Assembly (NCBI GenBank): GCA_021396245.1
Contig: WNYE01000067.1
Coordinates: forward strand, 167,590 to 231,589
DNA: 64,000 nt
From: Sporothrix humicola
Lineage: Eukaryota; Ascomycota; Sordariomycetes; Ophiostomatales; Ophiostomataceae
Direction of reading: 5' to 3'
Notes under the pieces: model-generated
What the model was told of the DNA's origin: nothing
Databases searched by the model: none
The model's input: only the letters and a program-made list of their open reading frames with translations
Position numbers and translations under genes: made by a program
Part shown: positions 1 to 9,394 of the stretch, in pieces
Position numbering within the stretch: the stretch's first letter is position 1
Layout: each line of letters opens with the position of its first letter

Positions 1-1596
1 CAGCGTTTGGGCGGCTGAGAAGATATTCTTGTTGACCTTTTCCTGAGCATCAGCATCGTCGGCGTGCAAGTCAAGCACGCCCAACTTGCAGCTTGCAACG
101 CCTGCACAGATGCTTGACAGGCCCATGTTGTGGATGGTGTCTTCGTGGATGACGCGTGACCGGTCGCTCGTGGCAATGAGACCAAAACGCCCACCAAGGG
201 TGCGAGCTACAGCGAGCGACGCCTCCATGATGCCGACGACGGGCTGGCCAGTCAGTTCCTCGCGCAGCATGCGGATGAGCGCGTGGTCGGAATAGCAGGC
301 TACGAGGACGGCATCGTGAGTGGCGGCAATGGGCAGGACTGCTCGGGCGGCGGCGGCGGCTGACATGACGTTGTCGAAGCTGCTTTCAATGGCCGATGGT
401 GCAGGCCGTGGCGCCGTGAACCCTGTGAGTTCAACACCGGGCGGGAGAGTCGGTGTGGCAAGTGCAACGCACTCGGCGGTCATTGACGCCGTGTTGTTTG
501 GATTGACGAGCAGAATGCGGATTTTCCTGGCCGGTGGCTTGCTTGCTGCAATTTCTGCACCCTCTGCGCCATTCGTTCCCAAGCGAGGCGGCTCGACAAC
601 ACCAGTCTGCTGCGTGATGAGGCCATAGTGCTCGATGCGACGGTGGCGTTGAAAGTCAAAGGTGCGTGCCTTGCCGGCCCTGCACTCGTCAAGGTCGATA
701 TCGGCAACAACGATCTCGTCTTCTTCCGTCGAAGCCTGTGCAAGGATATCGCCGTCCGGACCGACGATACAACTGCCGCCAATCAGCTCATACTTGCCGT
801 CGTCGAGACCTGCGCGAGCCGCACAAACGCTGAAGCATGCGTTGGTATAGCTGTACGCCTGCATGACCAAGTGGTGATGGAACAGCGCCTTGGCACGCGA
901 GGCGGCATAGTCGTCGGCAGCAGGTGTGCCATTTGTGCCATACAAGTGCGGTGCGAAACCGGGTGTGTTATAACCGCACAGAACGACCTCGACGCCCTGC
1001 AGACCCAAAACCCGCCACGACTCTGCCCATCGCCGGTCGTTGCAGATCATCATGCCAAAGATCGGGTCGCCGTGTGTGTCTGTTTCGGCGGTGTCGACGA
1101 GTCCCGGCACCCGGAAGGCCTTGAAGCCAAGGTCGCCAGGCCGGAAGTAGCGCTTTTCCAGCTGGTTGAGAGCATCTGGATCGGCAAAGGGCTCGACGTC
1201 GCCCGGCAGGTGGATTTTGCGGTACTTGCTAAGCAGCGCGCCGGACTGGCCGTCGTAAAAGATGCAGGCATTGAAAGCCTCACCGGAGTCTGTCTTCTCG
1301 GCGTATCCAACGCAGATATGAACTTTGAGCTCGCGGGCACGGTCAAACAGCGGTTTTGTCTGAGGCTGGGTGACGATATCGCCGTGCTCAAAGAAAGAGT
1401 CGAGCTCGACAGGATCAGTGATGAGGTGACGCGGGAAGAACGTGCCAAAGGCCGTCTCGGGGAACATGATAACTTGGGCTCCTTTGGCCACGGCGCTGTC
1501 GAGCAATGCCAGCATCCGGCCCATTGTCTTTTCGCGGAGATCGGCATAGTGCGTCGAGCCCATCTGGGCGGCGGCGATACGGAGTGAACGAGGCAT
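1..1596 (-). CDS. N-carbamoyl-D-amino-acid hydrolase (nitrilase) fused to Asp/Glu/hydantoin racemase, 3' end cut
   Basis: One uninterrupted frame of 532 codons starts at the ATG at 1596 and leaves the window at base 1. Residues about 5-335 match the bacterial D-carbamoylase group of the nitrilase superfamily, which turns N-carbamoyl-D-amino acids into D-amino acids, CO2 and ammonia. The catalytic triad is visible: Glu47 in FPETAFGTFFPR, Lys127 in KYRKIHLPG and Cys185 in MMICNDRRW; EKRYFRPGDLGF is also typical. After a linker (about 336-356) a second domain begins at KIRILLVNPNNTASM (about 358) and reads as an Asp/Glu/hydantoin racemase, with its first catalytic cysteine in VACYSDHALIRML (Cys434). 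The second cysteine would lie beyond the window. No splice site is needed between the domains. In bacteria these are separate hydantoin-pathway enzymes; a fused product could couple racemisation to hydrolysis (inference). A DHA2 transporter is transcribed divergently. Confidence 0.88.
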   Translation of the reverse strand, partial: MPRSLRIAAAQMGSTHYADLREKTMGRMLALLDSAVAKGAQVIMFPETAFGTFFPRHLITDPVELDSFFEHGDIVTQPQTKPLFDRARELKVHICVGYAEKTDSGEAFNACIFYDGQSGALLSKYRKIHLPGDVEPFADPDALNQLEKRYFRPGDLGFKAFRVPGLVDTAETDTHGDPIFGMMICNDRRWAESWRVLGLQGVEVVLCGYNTPGFAPHLYGTNGTPAADDYAASRAKALFHHHLVMQAYSYTNACFSVCAARAGLDDGKYELIGGSCIVGPDGDILAQASTEEDEIVVADIDLDECRAGKARTFDFQRHRRIEHYGLITQQTGVVEPPRLGTNGAEGAEIAASKPPARKIRILLVNPNNTASMTAECVALATPTLPPGVELTGFTAPRPAPSAIESSFDNVMSAAAAARAVLPIAATHDAVLVACYSDHALIRMLREELTGQPVVGIMEASLAVARTLGGRFGLIATSDRSRVIHEDTIHNMGLSSICAGVASCKLGVLDLHADDADAQEKVNKNIFSAAQTL

Positions 1597-2996
1597 GGCG
1601 GGTGTGCGAAGGAGTGTGTACGACATATTGACTAATTGGCGAATGTTGATTTATTTCGAGTTTCTGGGAAATGCAATTCAATGAAGCCAGAAATGGTCGA
1701 AATCTCCAGCAAAAGTTAGATGCATTCTCGAACTTGTTTTGTGACCGTCAATGATGATAATATCACCATCGGCCACCTCCGCCGCCGAGTTATCAATGAT
1801 GTCGGGCCTCCGTTATCAGACGTCGCAATCGGTCAGGGTTTGCAGCACCAACATAGTGGTAAAAGCGTCTAAATCGATGTAAGTGCGGGCTAGATGCCGC
1901 CGAGTATGCATGTTTATCGACGCCGAGCTAGCCTAGCAAGGCCAGCCGATAAGAGAGTACTTTTGGGGGCAAAAGTATAAGAAGGGCCGTTCCGACGTCA
2001 GTTGGCCGTAAGGGGTCTGTTGTTTCTGAAAGTTGATGACTTCTATTTATCGAGAGATTTTGCCACTTTTGGAAGTTTGTTTTCTTCATTATGGCAACAA
2101 GGCTGAGCGGTGTTGAAGCGTGCCGAGAAGCCGATGCGACAGACTGTCGGAGTCAAGCATCCGGTGGCTCATCTTCGTTGTGACGACGTTCGAGGCTTGG
2201 TCGACGCAGCAATGGCGCATTCATAAACCAAAAAAAAAAAATTCTGAGTCGCATTTGAGTCGCACATTTTGACTCTCTTTCCGATCTTGTGAATTCCTTC
2301 CTCGGAATTTTTCACGATGTTCTCGAACACCGTTCTGTGCATCGCTCCTTCCGCGTCCTTTCCCCGAACGTGCAAAAGTAATCTGTCAGCTAATTGCCCA
2401 AAGAGGAAGGTCAGATGGGTCAACCCACGAATTTTTGCACGCCAAGCCGCCCGGACAGGTGACTCAGGCGGTATGTGGTTCTGGAGACACTGCTGAACAC
2501 GGTGTAAGACTCCGTAAAACAGGGCACGAGGCGGGAAATAGGGCGGTCCTGGCAGGGCTAGACTGTTTAAGCCTTCCAAGACTTCCAGAGCAACAAAGCA
2601 ACAAAAGCATCATTGCACCGCAGTTTACCGCGCGCGACATGGCTCGGGCTTAATTCGACCGTAGCACACGAAAAATGTACTTTCTACCCGCAGTCAAAAC
2701 AGTCAAAGGGCGCGATGCAACATGGGGAAGCGGGGCCAGAGGGCGTCGCTTGTCGCTTGTCTGGGGTTTAAAGTTTTCTTGGTTTGACATGAGACGGCTC
2801 AGGGCTTGAATAAAATATACAAAACGGGATCGTGGTCCGTCATGAATTGAATTGGCAAAAGAAGGACTGGAAAGGTTGAAATAAGAATCAAGAAGCAACA
2901 AAAAATGAAGAAGAAATAGATCAAAATTAAACCCACGATATTCGCACAACCACTCCTGCCTTAATTATCTAGCAACAACCGCACCTTCCCTCGCTC
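1597..2996. other. Divergent intergenic region
   Basis: This 1.4 kb separates the carbamoylase-racemase gene and the MFS gene, which start outward from it. It is mixed in composition with a run of ten or more A at about 2229. Small frames in it (for example 2169-2579 minus) have no recognisable domain. I see no RNA gene or repeat; it probably holds both promoters. Confidence 0.5.
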
Positions 2997-4813
2997 ATGG
3001 CCGACCCCGTCCCCATCAAGCCGGTGGCCGTTGAGCCTTCCACCAACGAGCCTACCGTCCTCGAGACCACGCCTGCCGGACTCGCTGGACCGGCGGTCGT
3101 GCCTGCCCCCGCTGACAAGCCCACCATTGCGGCCATGGAAGTCGCGCCCGGCCAGGACGAGCGCACCGGCTGGCGCCTGTATGCCATCCTGGCTTCCCTT
3201 TTCGTATGTTTGCATCTTCCCCCTTTTTTCTGATCCTCGACATATTTCTCAAGCATATTTCTCGAAGCGAGACCACCACTAACAAAAAGCAGCTCTCCCT
3301 CTTCATTGCCGCTCTCGACCAGACCATTGTTGCTACCTGCATCCCGACCATTGCTGCCTCGCTGCACTCAGCCACCGGCTATGTCTGGATCGGCGGTGCC
3401 TACCTTTTGGCGACGGCCGCTGCTGGCCCCATCTGGGCTCGTGGCAGTGATATCTGGGGCCGCAAGCCTGCTCTCCTGGCGGCCATTGTGCTCTTTGCCG
3501 TGGCTAGTACCATTGCTGCTCTGAGCCGCACCATGCCCGTCATGATCGCCGGACGTGCGCTGCAGGGCGTTGCTGGCGGCGGCGTGTTCCCCCTGGTCAC
3601 CATTACGATTTCGGATCTGTTCAGTGTCCGCAGGCGCTCGCTGTACCTCGGCGCCCTGGCCATTGTCTGGGCTGTTGCTGGCTCGTCGGGCCCGCTTCTC
3701 GGCGGTGCTCTGACCGAGCTGGCCAGCTGGCGTTGGTGCTTCTGGATCAACCTGCCCATCTGCGCCATCTCCTTTGTCCTTGTTCTGGTTTTCCTCGACG
3801 TGCACAACCCTCGCACGCCCCTCAAGGACGGTCTGCGCGCTGTCGACTGGCTCGGCACCATCACCATCCTGGCCGTCACGCTGCTCGTGCTGCTGGGCCT
3901 CGACTTTGGCGGCGCCACGTTCCCCTGGACGAGCCCCAAGGTGATTGCCCTCATTGCGGTCGGCGTCGCCATGATCGGCGCCTTTGTCTACACCGAGGCC
4001 CGCCTGGCCACGTTCCCCATCATGCCCCTCGGCATGTTCAGCCACTGGCACAACATTGCCATTTGCATCATGTCCTTTGGCCACAACATGGTCGCCATTG
4101 GCTGCGAGTTCTACCTACCCCTCTACTTCCAGAGCGCCAAGCAGGCCTCGCCGCTCAAGAGTGGTCTCATGCTCGTGCCCATGACTGCTGCCGAGGCCGC
4201 CGTCGACATTCTGGCCGGCGTCATCATCCACTACACTGGCCGCTACCGCGAGATGATGTGGGTTGGCACCTCGCTCATGGCCCTGGGCACTGGCCTCTTC
4301 CTCATCTTCACGCCCGACACGCCCATTGGCAGAATCATCGGTATTGAGATTATCGGCGGCGTCGGCACCGCCCTGCTTTTCCAGTCGCCCATGCTTGCCG
4401 TCCAGAACACCGTGCGCCAGTCCGAGACGGCCACGGCCACGGCCACCATGGGCTTCATCCGCAACGTTGCCACGGCTCTCTCTGTCGTGCTCGGCGGTGT
4501 CGTCCTGCAGAACGGCATGAACAGCGAGCAGCACACCCTGCAGGCTGCTGGCCTTAACGGTACTACGCTGGCCGCCTTTTCGGGTAGCCAGGCCGCTGCC
4601 AACGTGGACCTTGTCGCCGACATTGCCGACCCCGGCCAACGCCGTGCTGTGCAGGACGCCTTCTCCGCCAGCATCAAGAACATCTTCTTGATGTACACGG
4701 TCATTGCCAGCGTCTCGGTTCTTGCCAGTCTTTTCGTGAGACAGCGTAAGCTGCAGACCGAGCACCAGGAGACCAAGACCGGCATCGACAACCTCGAGAA
4801 GCGCAAGAAGTGA
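2997..4813 (+). CDS. MFS multidrug exporter, DHA2 (14-TM) type
   Basis: Two exons, 2997-3203 and 3293-4813, are joined across an 89-nt intron (GTATGT at 3204, branch CACTAAC, AG at 3291-3292), giving 575 aa. The cytosolic N-terminus of about 60 residues is rich in Pro, Val and Glu. The first membrane segment carries the drug:H+ antiporter motif FIAALDQTIVATCIPTI. Motif A is seen as GSDIWGRKPALL and motif C as WAVAGSSGPLLGGAL. Hydrophobic segments continue to about residue 555, followed by a short basic tail, in keeping with the 14-helix DHA2 family of plasma-membrane drug or toxin exporters. The frame read without the intron would start inside intron sequence, so the upstream ATG with splicing is preferred. 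The substrate cannot be told. It lies divergent to the carbamoylase-racemase gene, but a functional link is only a guess. Confidence 0.88.
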
Positions 4814-5482
4814 AGGGAAAGCATACGATGAGATTGTTCAACACTCTCTTGCTTCTACTTTTATTTTTGGCAACTTGAACGAGTTTGTCTTTATTTTGGA
4901 TCGTCCGGTCATTTTCTTCCGGGCCCCTTTTTGATCGATAGGATGTTCTTTCCGACGACTAGGTGCGGAAGCAGTATCTTACGACATATATACGCAAATG
5001 GTTCTCAAACAAGCAGGGTGAGTAAACACACTATTAAGATACTTGCTCGGTTTTTTTCCCTCGACTAACATTATCAGATAGGTTTCACGCCAAAGCAGGT
5101 GTGCGAGGAGGCAACTGTCGAAGCAACATTGTTTTAAAGGCGGGGCCAAGGCTTGGGGCAAGCATAGGACTCAGACACACACACATACAAGCACTTCAAC
5201 GTGCTCACATACTTACCACCAGATTGGATACTATTTATTTCCCCCTTCTCCTAAATCTCCAACTTATTTACTTTCGTATTGACGGACATCGCTCTGTCAA
5301 CTTTTTGATCTTTCGGTCCTTGGGCTTCTTGGTCATTTATTTATACTATTCATATTTTTTTTCTATCATCTATCCTACAGCATCGCTTGTTGCTCTCGTG
5401 TACTCGTTTCATCGTTTTCGTAACCGTGACACTCATTATCGCTCATGCTCTTGGACATGAACATATTTTTGTCTCTTCAAAC
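4814..5482. other. Convergent 3' intergenic region
   Basis: This stretch holds the 3' ends of the MFS gene and the lipase gene. It is T-rich on the plus strand, especially 5220-5380, as expected of untranslated ends and terminators. No gene is visible. Confidence 0.5.
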
Positions 5483-7969
5483 TCATGCCGCAGTCGCCTC
5501 ATCGCTGGCGGCACCCGCAGCCTCCTCTTCGACGCCTGTCTGAATATCCTTCTCTCCGCTGCCTGCTTCCTGTTTCTTCCAATCGTGAGCAGGATCTTCC
5601 CACTTCTCCACGTTTTCACAGCCTCGTGGCACACGGCACGAGTCACGCACAGTGCATGTTTTCCAAAGCACTTCGCGTACCTCACTAAACACCTCGTCCA
5701 CAGCATCCATGGCCCAGATGACGTCGAGATGCTCGTACTCTGGGATCACCTTGGCATGCACGACACGCACATGGGGTTCACGTATGCTGCGCTGCATCCC
5801 ACTGCTTGTGCTCCGGCTGCCTTGGCCCCGATCAAGAGCTGCAAAGACTGGGCGTGGCAGGAGTCGCTTCAGCAGCCGGTGGCCGTCCACAAGATCGTCA
5901 CGGCCGCACACCCAAAGTGCAAACGGCGGGGCCCTCTCATCATACCAGGCTGTGGAGCCGGGCAGACGGTTTGCAACAGCGTCTTCGTTGTCTTCTTCGT
6001 CTGCCTCGACCGCACTCGAATCGTTTGCGTCGTTTGCTTCGTTTGTGTCATCATTTGTCCCTCTTGTCTCGTGAGCGTCTGCCTCGGCTTCCTCGCGGCG
6101 CCACTCCTCCTTTGTCGCCAGGATGCACTTGTGCCGTGCAAAGCCCTCGCGGCCAAGCCACCACCGCATCGACTCAGCACTAACATAGACAGGCGCAAAC
6201 TGGAACATGCGGTTGCGAAGGCCACGATCCCAGCGCGCATCGCTCCACTCAAACAGAAACGAGAACACGCGGTAGCCCAGCCAGCCGTAGAGCGTGCCAG
6301 GCAGCATTGGGTGCACCTGCATCATGAGCGGGATGAACGAGTGTATGCCAAACATTATGCGGAACATGGCCGGCGAGATGACACGCATGAACTTGAAGTA
6401 CATCTTGCCAATGAGGCGGCCTGCATAAGCTGCAGGTGCCAGCGCACAGAACACCGTCAGTGCCTCACCCAATGCTGGCCGCTGTTCTTTGGCGAGTGCC
6501 ACAAGCGCCTCGGTCGTGCCCTGTGAGTGGCACACAAGCCCCAAGCGCGCAAAGCGTGTTTCACGCAGCACGCGCGAAGCGAGGGCAGGGAGATCAAAGA
6601 CACCCATCTGGCGGATGTTCCAGCACCACATGCGCGGGTCCGACGGATGCAGCACGGCATGGCGTGGCTTGAAACCGCACCGGTTGTTGCCGAGCCACAC
6701 GTCGTAGCCTGACTTGCACAGATAAAATGCCAACGAGTCGTCGTCGCTAACGCAGTATGCGCCGGCACTCTGCAGCAGGCCGTGAACGAGAAGAACAGGG
6801 AACTTGGGCTTCTTTTGCCTTGGTTCGTTCAGCATGTCCCTCTCGATCTTGGCACGCTCGTCTGGCATCGTCTCGTCAAACAGCAATCCCGGCCCGCGGT
6901 GCTTGCGGGCTTCAGCCGATTTTGGTGCCTCTTCATTCGGATCAATAACGTGCCACAGGTCGATAATGAAGCCATCTTCGGTCTGCACCTCAAATGCTTC
7001 AACATCGAGACCCACGCGGCGTGCATAATGGGCAACATCGGGCACAAGCGGATCCGACCCACCGGCTGTGGGAGTGTATGTGACGTCACCGACACCAGCA
7101 CCCGCCGGGTCCTCGCTGCTATCGCGCCGCTGCCGCCGCCAGTTGCGGTCCATATCACGGCGCAATTGCTTGCGGCGCTTCTCTTCGGCATACAGCGGCC
7201 GGTTTGCGTCTGGGTCACGCAGCGTCAAGTGGCATGTCATGCGTCGAAAGGCGCCCGGGATGCTCGTAAACAATGAGCCTAGAACGATGACGCCCAGAAA
7301 TGATAAGCTGAGGCAAAATGATGACACGCGGAAGGTCGCGCTCTGCAAGTTGCGCAGAATCGACGGTGGTCCGTAAAGTGGTAACGGTGGGAAGAGGGGA
7401 TTCGTGTGTGATGGTGGCATAGCACGTTGCAAAGTGCCTTCGGCGGACCGCTGCATGGGCTGTGAGACAAGCTTCTTGGCTCTCTTTGCCTTCTTTTGTC
7501 GCTCCTTCGTGCCGATATCAAGCAGCTTCTCCGACGACAAAGATGGACCCGGTTCATCTTTTGCTTGTTTTGGCGAGCCTGCCTCGTCTGTCTTTGCTGT
7601 GTTGTAGGCGGCCTTCTCGTCCAGAGCCTCTGCGCTGCCTTGCAGCTCGTCTTTCAGGATGTTGAGTTTATGGGCCTCGGATAATGGCACGGGTGGCAGT
7701 CGGTTGCCTGCAGTTGTCACAATAACGGGATCTTGCGGTGTGACGAAGCGGGCCTCGACGGCCATATCTCTTGGCTGCCCTGGAGGCTCATTCTCGGGCT
7801 TTTGCAGAGACAACTTCTCAGACTGTTTCACAAACTCGACGGCCGTCTGGGCAAGTGTCTCGTCGGATAACAACGGGCTGTGTGCATCGTAGGTGTCGTC
7901 GTTTTCATCGCCATATTGAGGTTGTTTGGACGATCGATCGCCTTCTGGTTGCTGTATGCTCGAGGCCAT
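5483..7969 (-). CDS. Steryl ester / acid lipase family alpha/beta hydrolase
   Basis: A single exon encodes 828 aa. Residues 1-200 are polar and low complexity, followed by a membrane segment (SFCLSLSFLGVIVLGSLF, about 215-235). The acid-lipase domain then begins at GLDVEAFEVQTEDGFIIDLWHV. Family hallmarks follow in order: PVLLVHGLLQSAGAY (oxyanion-hole region), GYDVWLGNNRCGFKPRH, the nucleophile elbow LVCHSQGTTEAL (Ser near residue 480; Cys replaces the usual Gly), an Asp in CGRDDLVDGHRLL and a His in EYEHLDVIWAMDAVDEVF. This is the layout of yeast Yeh1/Yeh2/Tgl1, membrane-anchored steryl ester hydrolases of lipid droplets or plasma membrane. An acidic insert with Asn/Asp runs precedes the catalytic Asp. 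Substrate class is inferred from family. It is transcribed divergently from PEX6, 1.4 kb away. Confidence 0.85.
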   Translation of the reverse strand: MASSIQQPEGDRSSKQPQYGDENDDTYDAHSPLLSDETLAQTAVEFVKQSEKLSLQKPENEPPGQPRDMAVEARFVTPQDPVIVTTAGNRLPPVPLSEAHKLNILKDELQGSAEALDEKAAYNTAKTDEAGSPKQAKDEPGPSLSSEKLLDIGTKERQKKAKRAKKLVSQPMQRSAEGTLQRAMPPSHTNPLFPPLPLYGPPSILRNLQSATFRVSSFCLSLSFLGVIVLGSLFTSIPGAFRRMTCHLTLRDPDANRPLYAEEKRRKQLRRDMDRNWRRQRRDSSEDPAGAGVGDVTYTPTAGGSDPLVPDVAHYARRVGLDVEAFEVQTEDGFIIDLWHVIDPNEEAPKSAEARKHRGPGLLFDETMPDERAKIERDMLNEPRQKKPKFPVLLVHGLLQSAGAYCVSDDDSLAFYLCKSGYDVWLGNNRCGFKPRHAVLHPSDPRMWCWNIRQMGVFDLPALASRVLRETRFARLGLVCHSQGTTEALVALAKEQRPALGEALTVFCALAPAAYAGRLIGKMYFKFMRVISPAMFRIMFGIHSFIPLMMQVHPMLPGTLYGWLGYRVFSFLFEWSDARWDRGLRNRMFQFAPVYVSAESMRWWLGREGFARHKCILATKEEWRREEAEADAHETRGTNDDTNEANDANDSSAVEADEEDNEDAVANRLPGSTAWYDERAPPFALWVCGRDDLVDGHRLLKRLLPRPVFAALDRGQGSRSTSSGMQRSIREPHVRVVHAKVIPEYEHLDVIWAMDAVDEVFSEVREVLWKTCTVRDSCRVPRGCENVEKWEDPAHDWKKQEAGSGEKDIQTGVEEEAAGAASDEATAA

Positions 7970-9394
7970 GGTAAAAATTGTGCCGGATAGGAAGGACTCA
8001 GATCGATATGGGCGTTTGGATGGAATAAGCTCGAGGTTTCGGTATAGAGACGCTGCGTTGACGCTGCATCAGATCGATATAGAAAGTGGTGATGGGCCGT
8101 GATTGTCAACAATGAGGCGACATATATCGATATCCAATGACCAAACCTGGGGGAATATATCCAAGTTTGATTATCCAAAATTCGCAGGAAAGAAAAACCA
8201 AAAGAGTGAAAATGCAGAAACAAAGTTTGAATAAAAAAAGAAGGTGGAGTAATGAAGAAAAATAAAAAGAGAAGAGAAGCTCGAGAAGATAAAAAAAGAA
8301 AACAAGACGTCAGATTCCAGATTCCTCCACAGCGATCCCGCCACGCGCCAACTAGCACGGGCCTTTGACAGGAAAGCTTGTCGATGACAATCAGGACGGC
8401 GGACTAATATGCAGAAAACATGGAACGCCGTCTTGTTTTTTGGTGGAAGAACCAGACCGGACGAAGTGGCTGAAAATGTCTAAACTTGATTGATGTTGAC
8501 GGAAACGGCCTCTGACAACTGGGCAAATCAGCGCAGGAGCGAGCCAACGGTCAGGAGAAGCAGGTTGCCACGTTCAGAGAAAGAAAGGGCAGGAACGACT
8601 GGCGTTGCGTCATAATTAACGGCCAATCGAGTCCGGCGCCGCGAGGATATTTACAGCGTAATACAGGCAGTTCATAGGCCAATGGCCGCTGGAGACACCG
8701 CAAAAAGCGGTGGAGGAGTTCTGTGGAGCGCTGTGGAGCGCTGTATGCGAGTCCCAACTTTTCGCTGTCTTCTCGCTGGCTCGCATGTGATCTGCTCCAG
8801 TTTTAGTAGACTTTAGCATGATTGGCTGGCTTTTCTTCAGTCCCAGTTGTGCAGTGTGACATCCCCAATACGACCACGTGACCTCCATGCGTACCCCGAA
8901 TTCGTGCAATAATACCCCAGAGGAAGAGGGAAGGCGCGACGAACCGAGGCCAAATGAAAGTGCCGCTAATAAGCTCCGCTGCAAGAGAAAGCTCTGGGGC
9001 AAGAAGCACAGAGACACAGGGGGAAACAACGACCGAGGAGAGGTTCTGCAGGCGCTAGTTCGGTCTCGCTGTTCCCAAGCCATTTCGCGACCAGTCGGTC
9101 CTTCCCTCCCCAGATCAGCATCTCCCATCTCGCATCACATCGCATCACGACGTGACTGGCATACTGCATCGACTCTGCCATTCGCGTCAGAAAGCGAGCC
9201 TGCGAGCCATTGACCCAATTTCCCGACGCCCGGCCCAAACAGCGCCGCAAGCTTTGTACAGCGGGGGCCGACACGGCATAAAACCCAACCTCATCTCGGC
9301 TCGACAGACCCATCTCACACAGCGGAGCAAGAATAACAAAAAAGAAACAAAGCACATCTCCTCACACCTCCTTTTTCCTCACTTACGCCTCGCC
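7970..9394. other. Divergent promoter region between lipase and PEX6
   Basis: This 1.4-kb region lies between two outward-facing genes. It has an A-rich part at 8160-8310 and a short direct repeat CTGTGGAGCG twice at about 8722-8742. A CACGTGAC E-box lies at 8875-8882, 513 bp before the PEX6 ATG. No frame in it has a recognisable domain. Confidence 0.5.
8875..8882. promoter_or_regulatory. CACGTGAC E-box in lipase/PEX6 promoter region
   Basis: This is an exact CACGTGAC, the core bound by Cbf1/USF-type bHLH factors. It lies in the shared upstream region of two divergent genes. An 8-mer like this is expected about twice by chance in 64 kb, so function is not shown. Confidence 0.3.

Noticed and set aside
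628..1587. 319-codon open frame on the plus strand
   Set aside because: It is the antisense of the carbamoylase domain, which has an intact catalytic triad on the minus strand; no domain is seen on the plus strand.
2169..2579. 136-codon minus-strand frame as a small gene
   Set aside because: No signal peptide, domain or recognisable homology, and it lies in a divergent promoter region.
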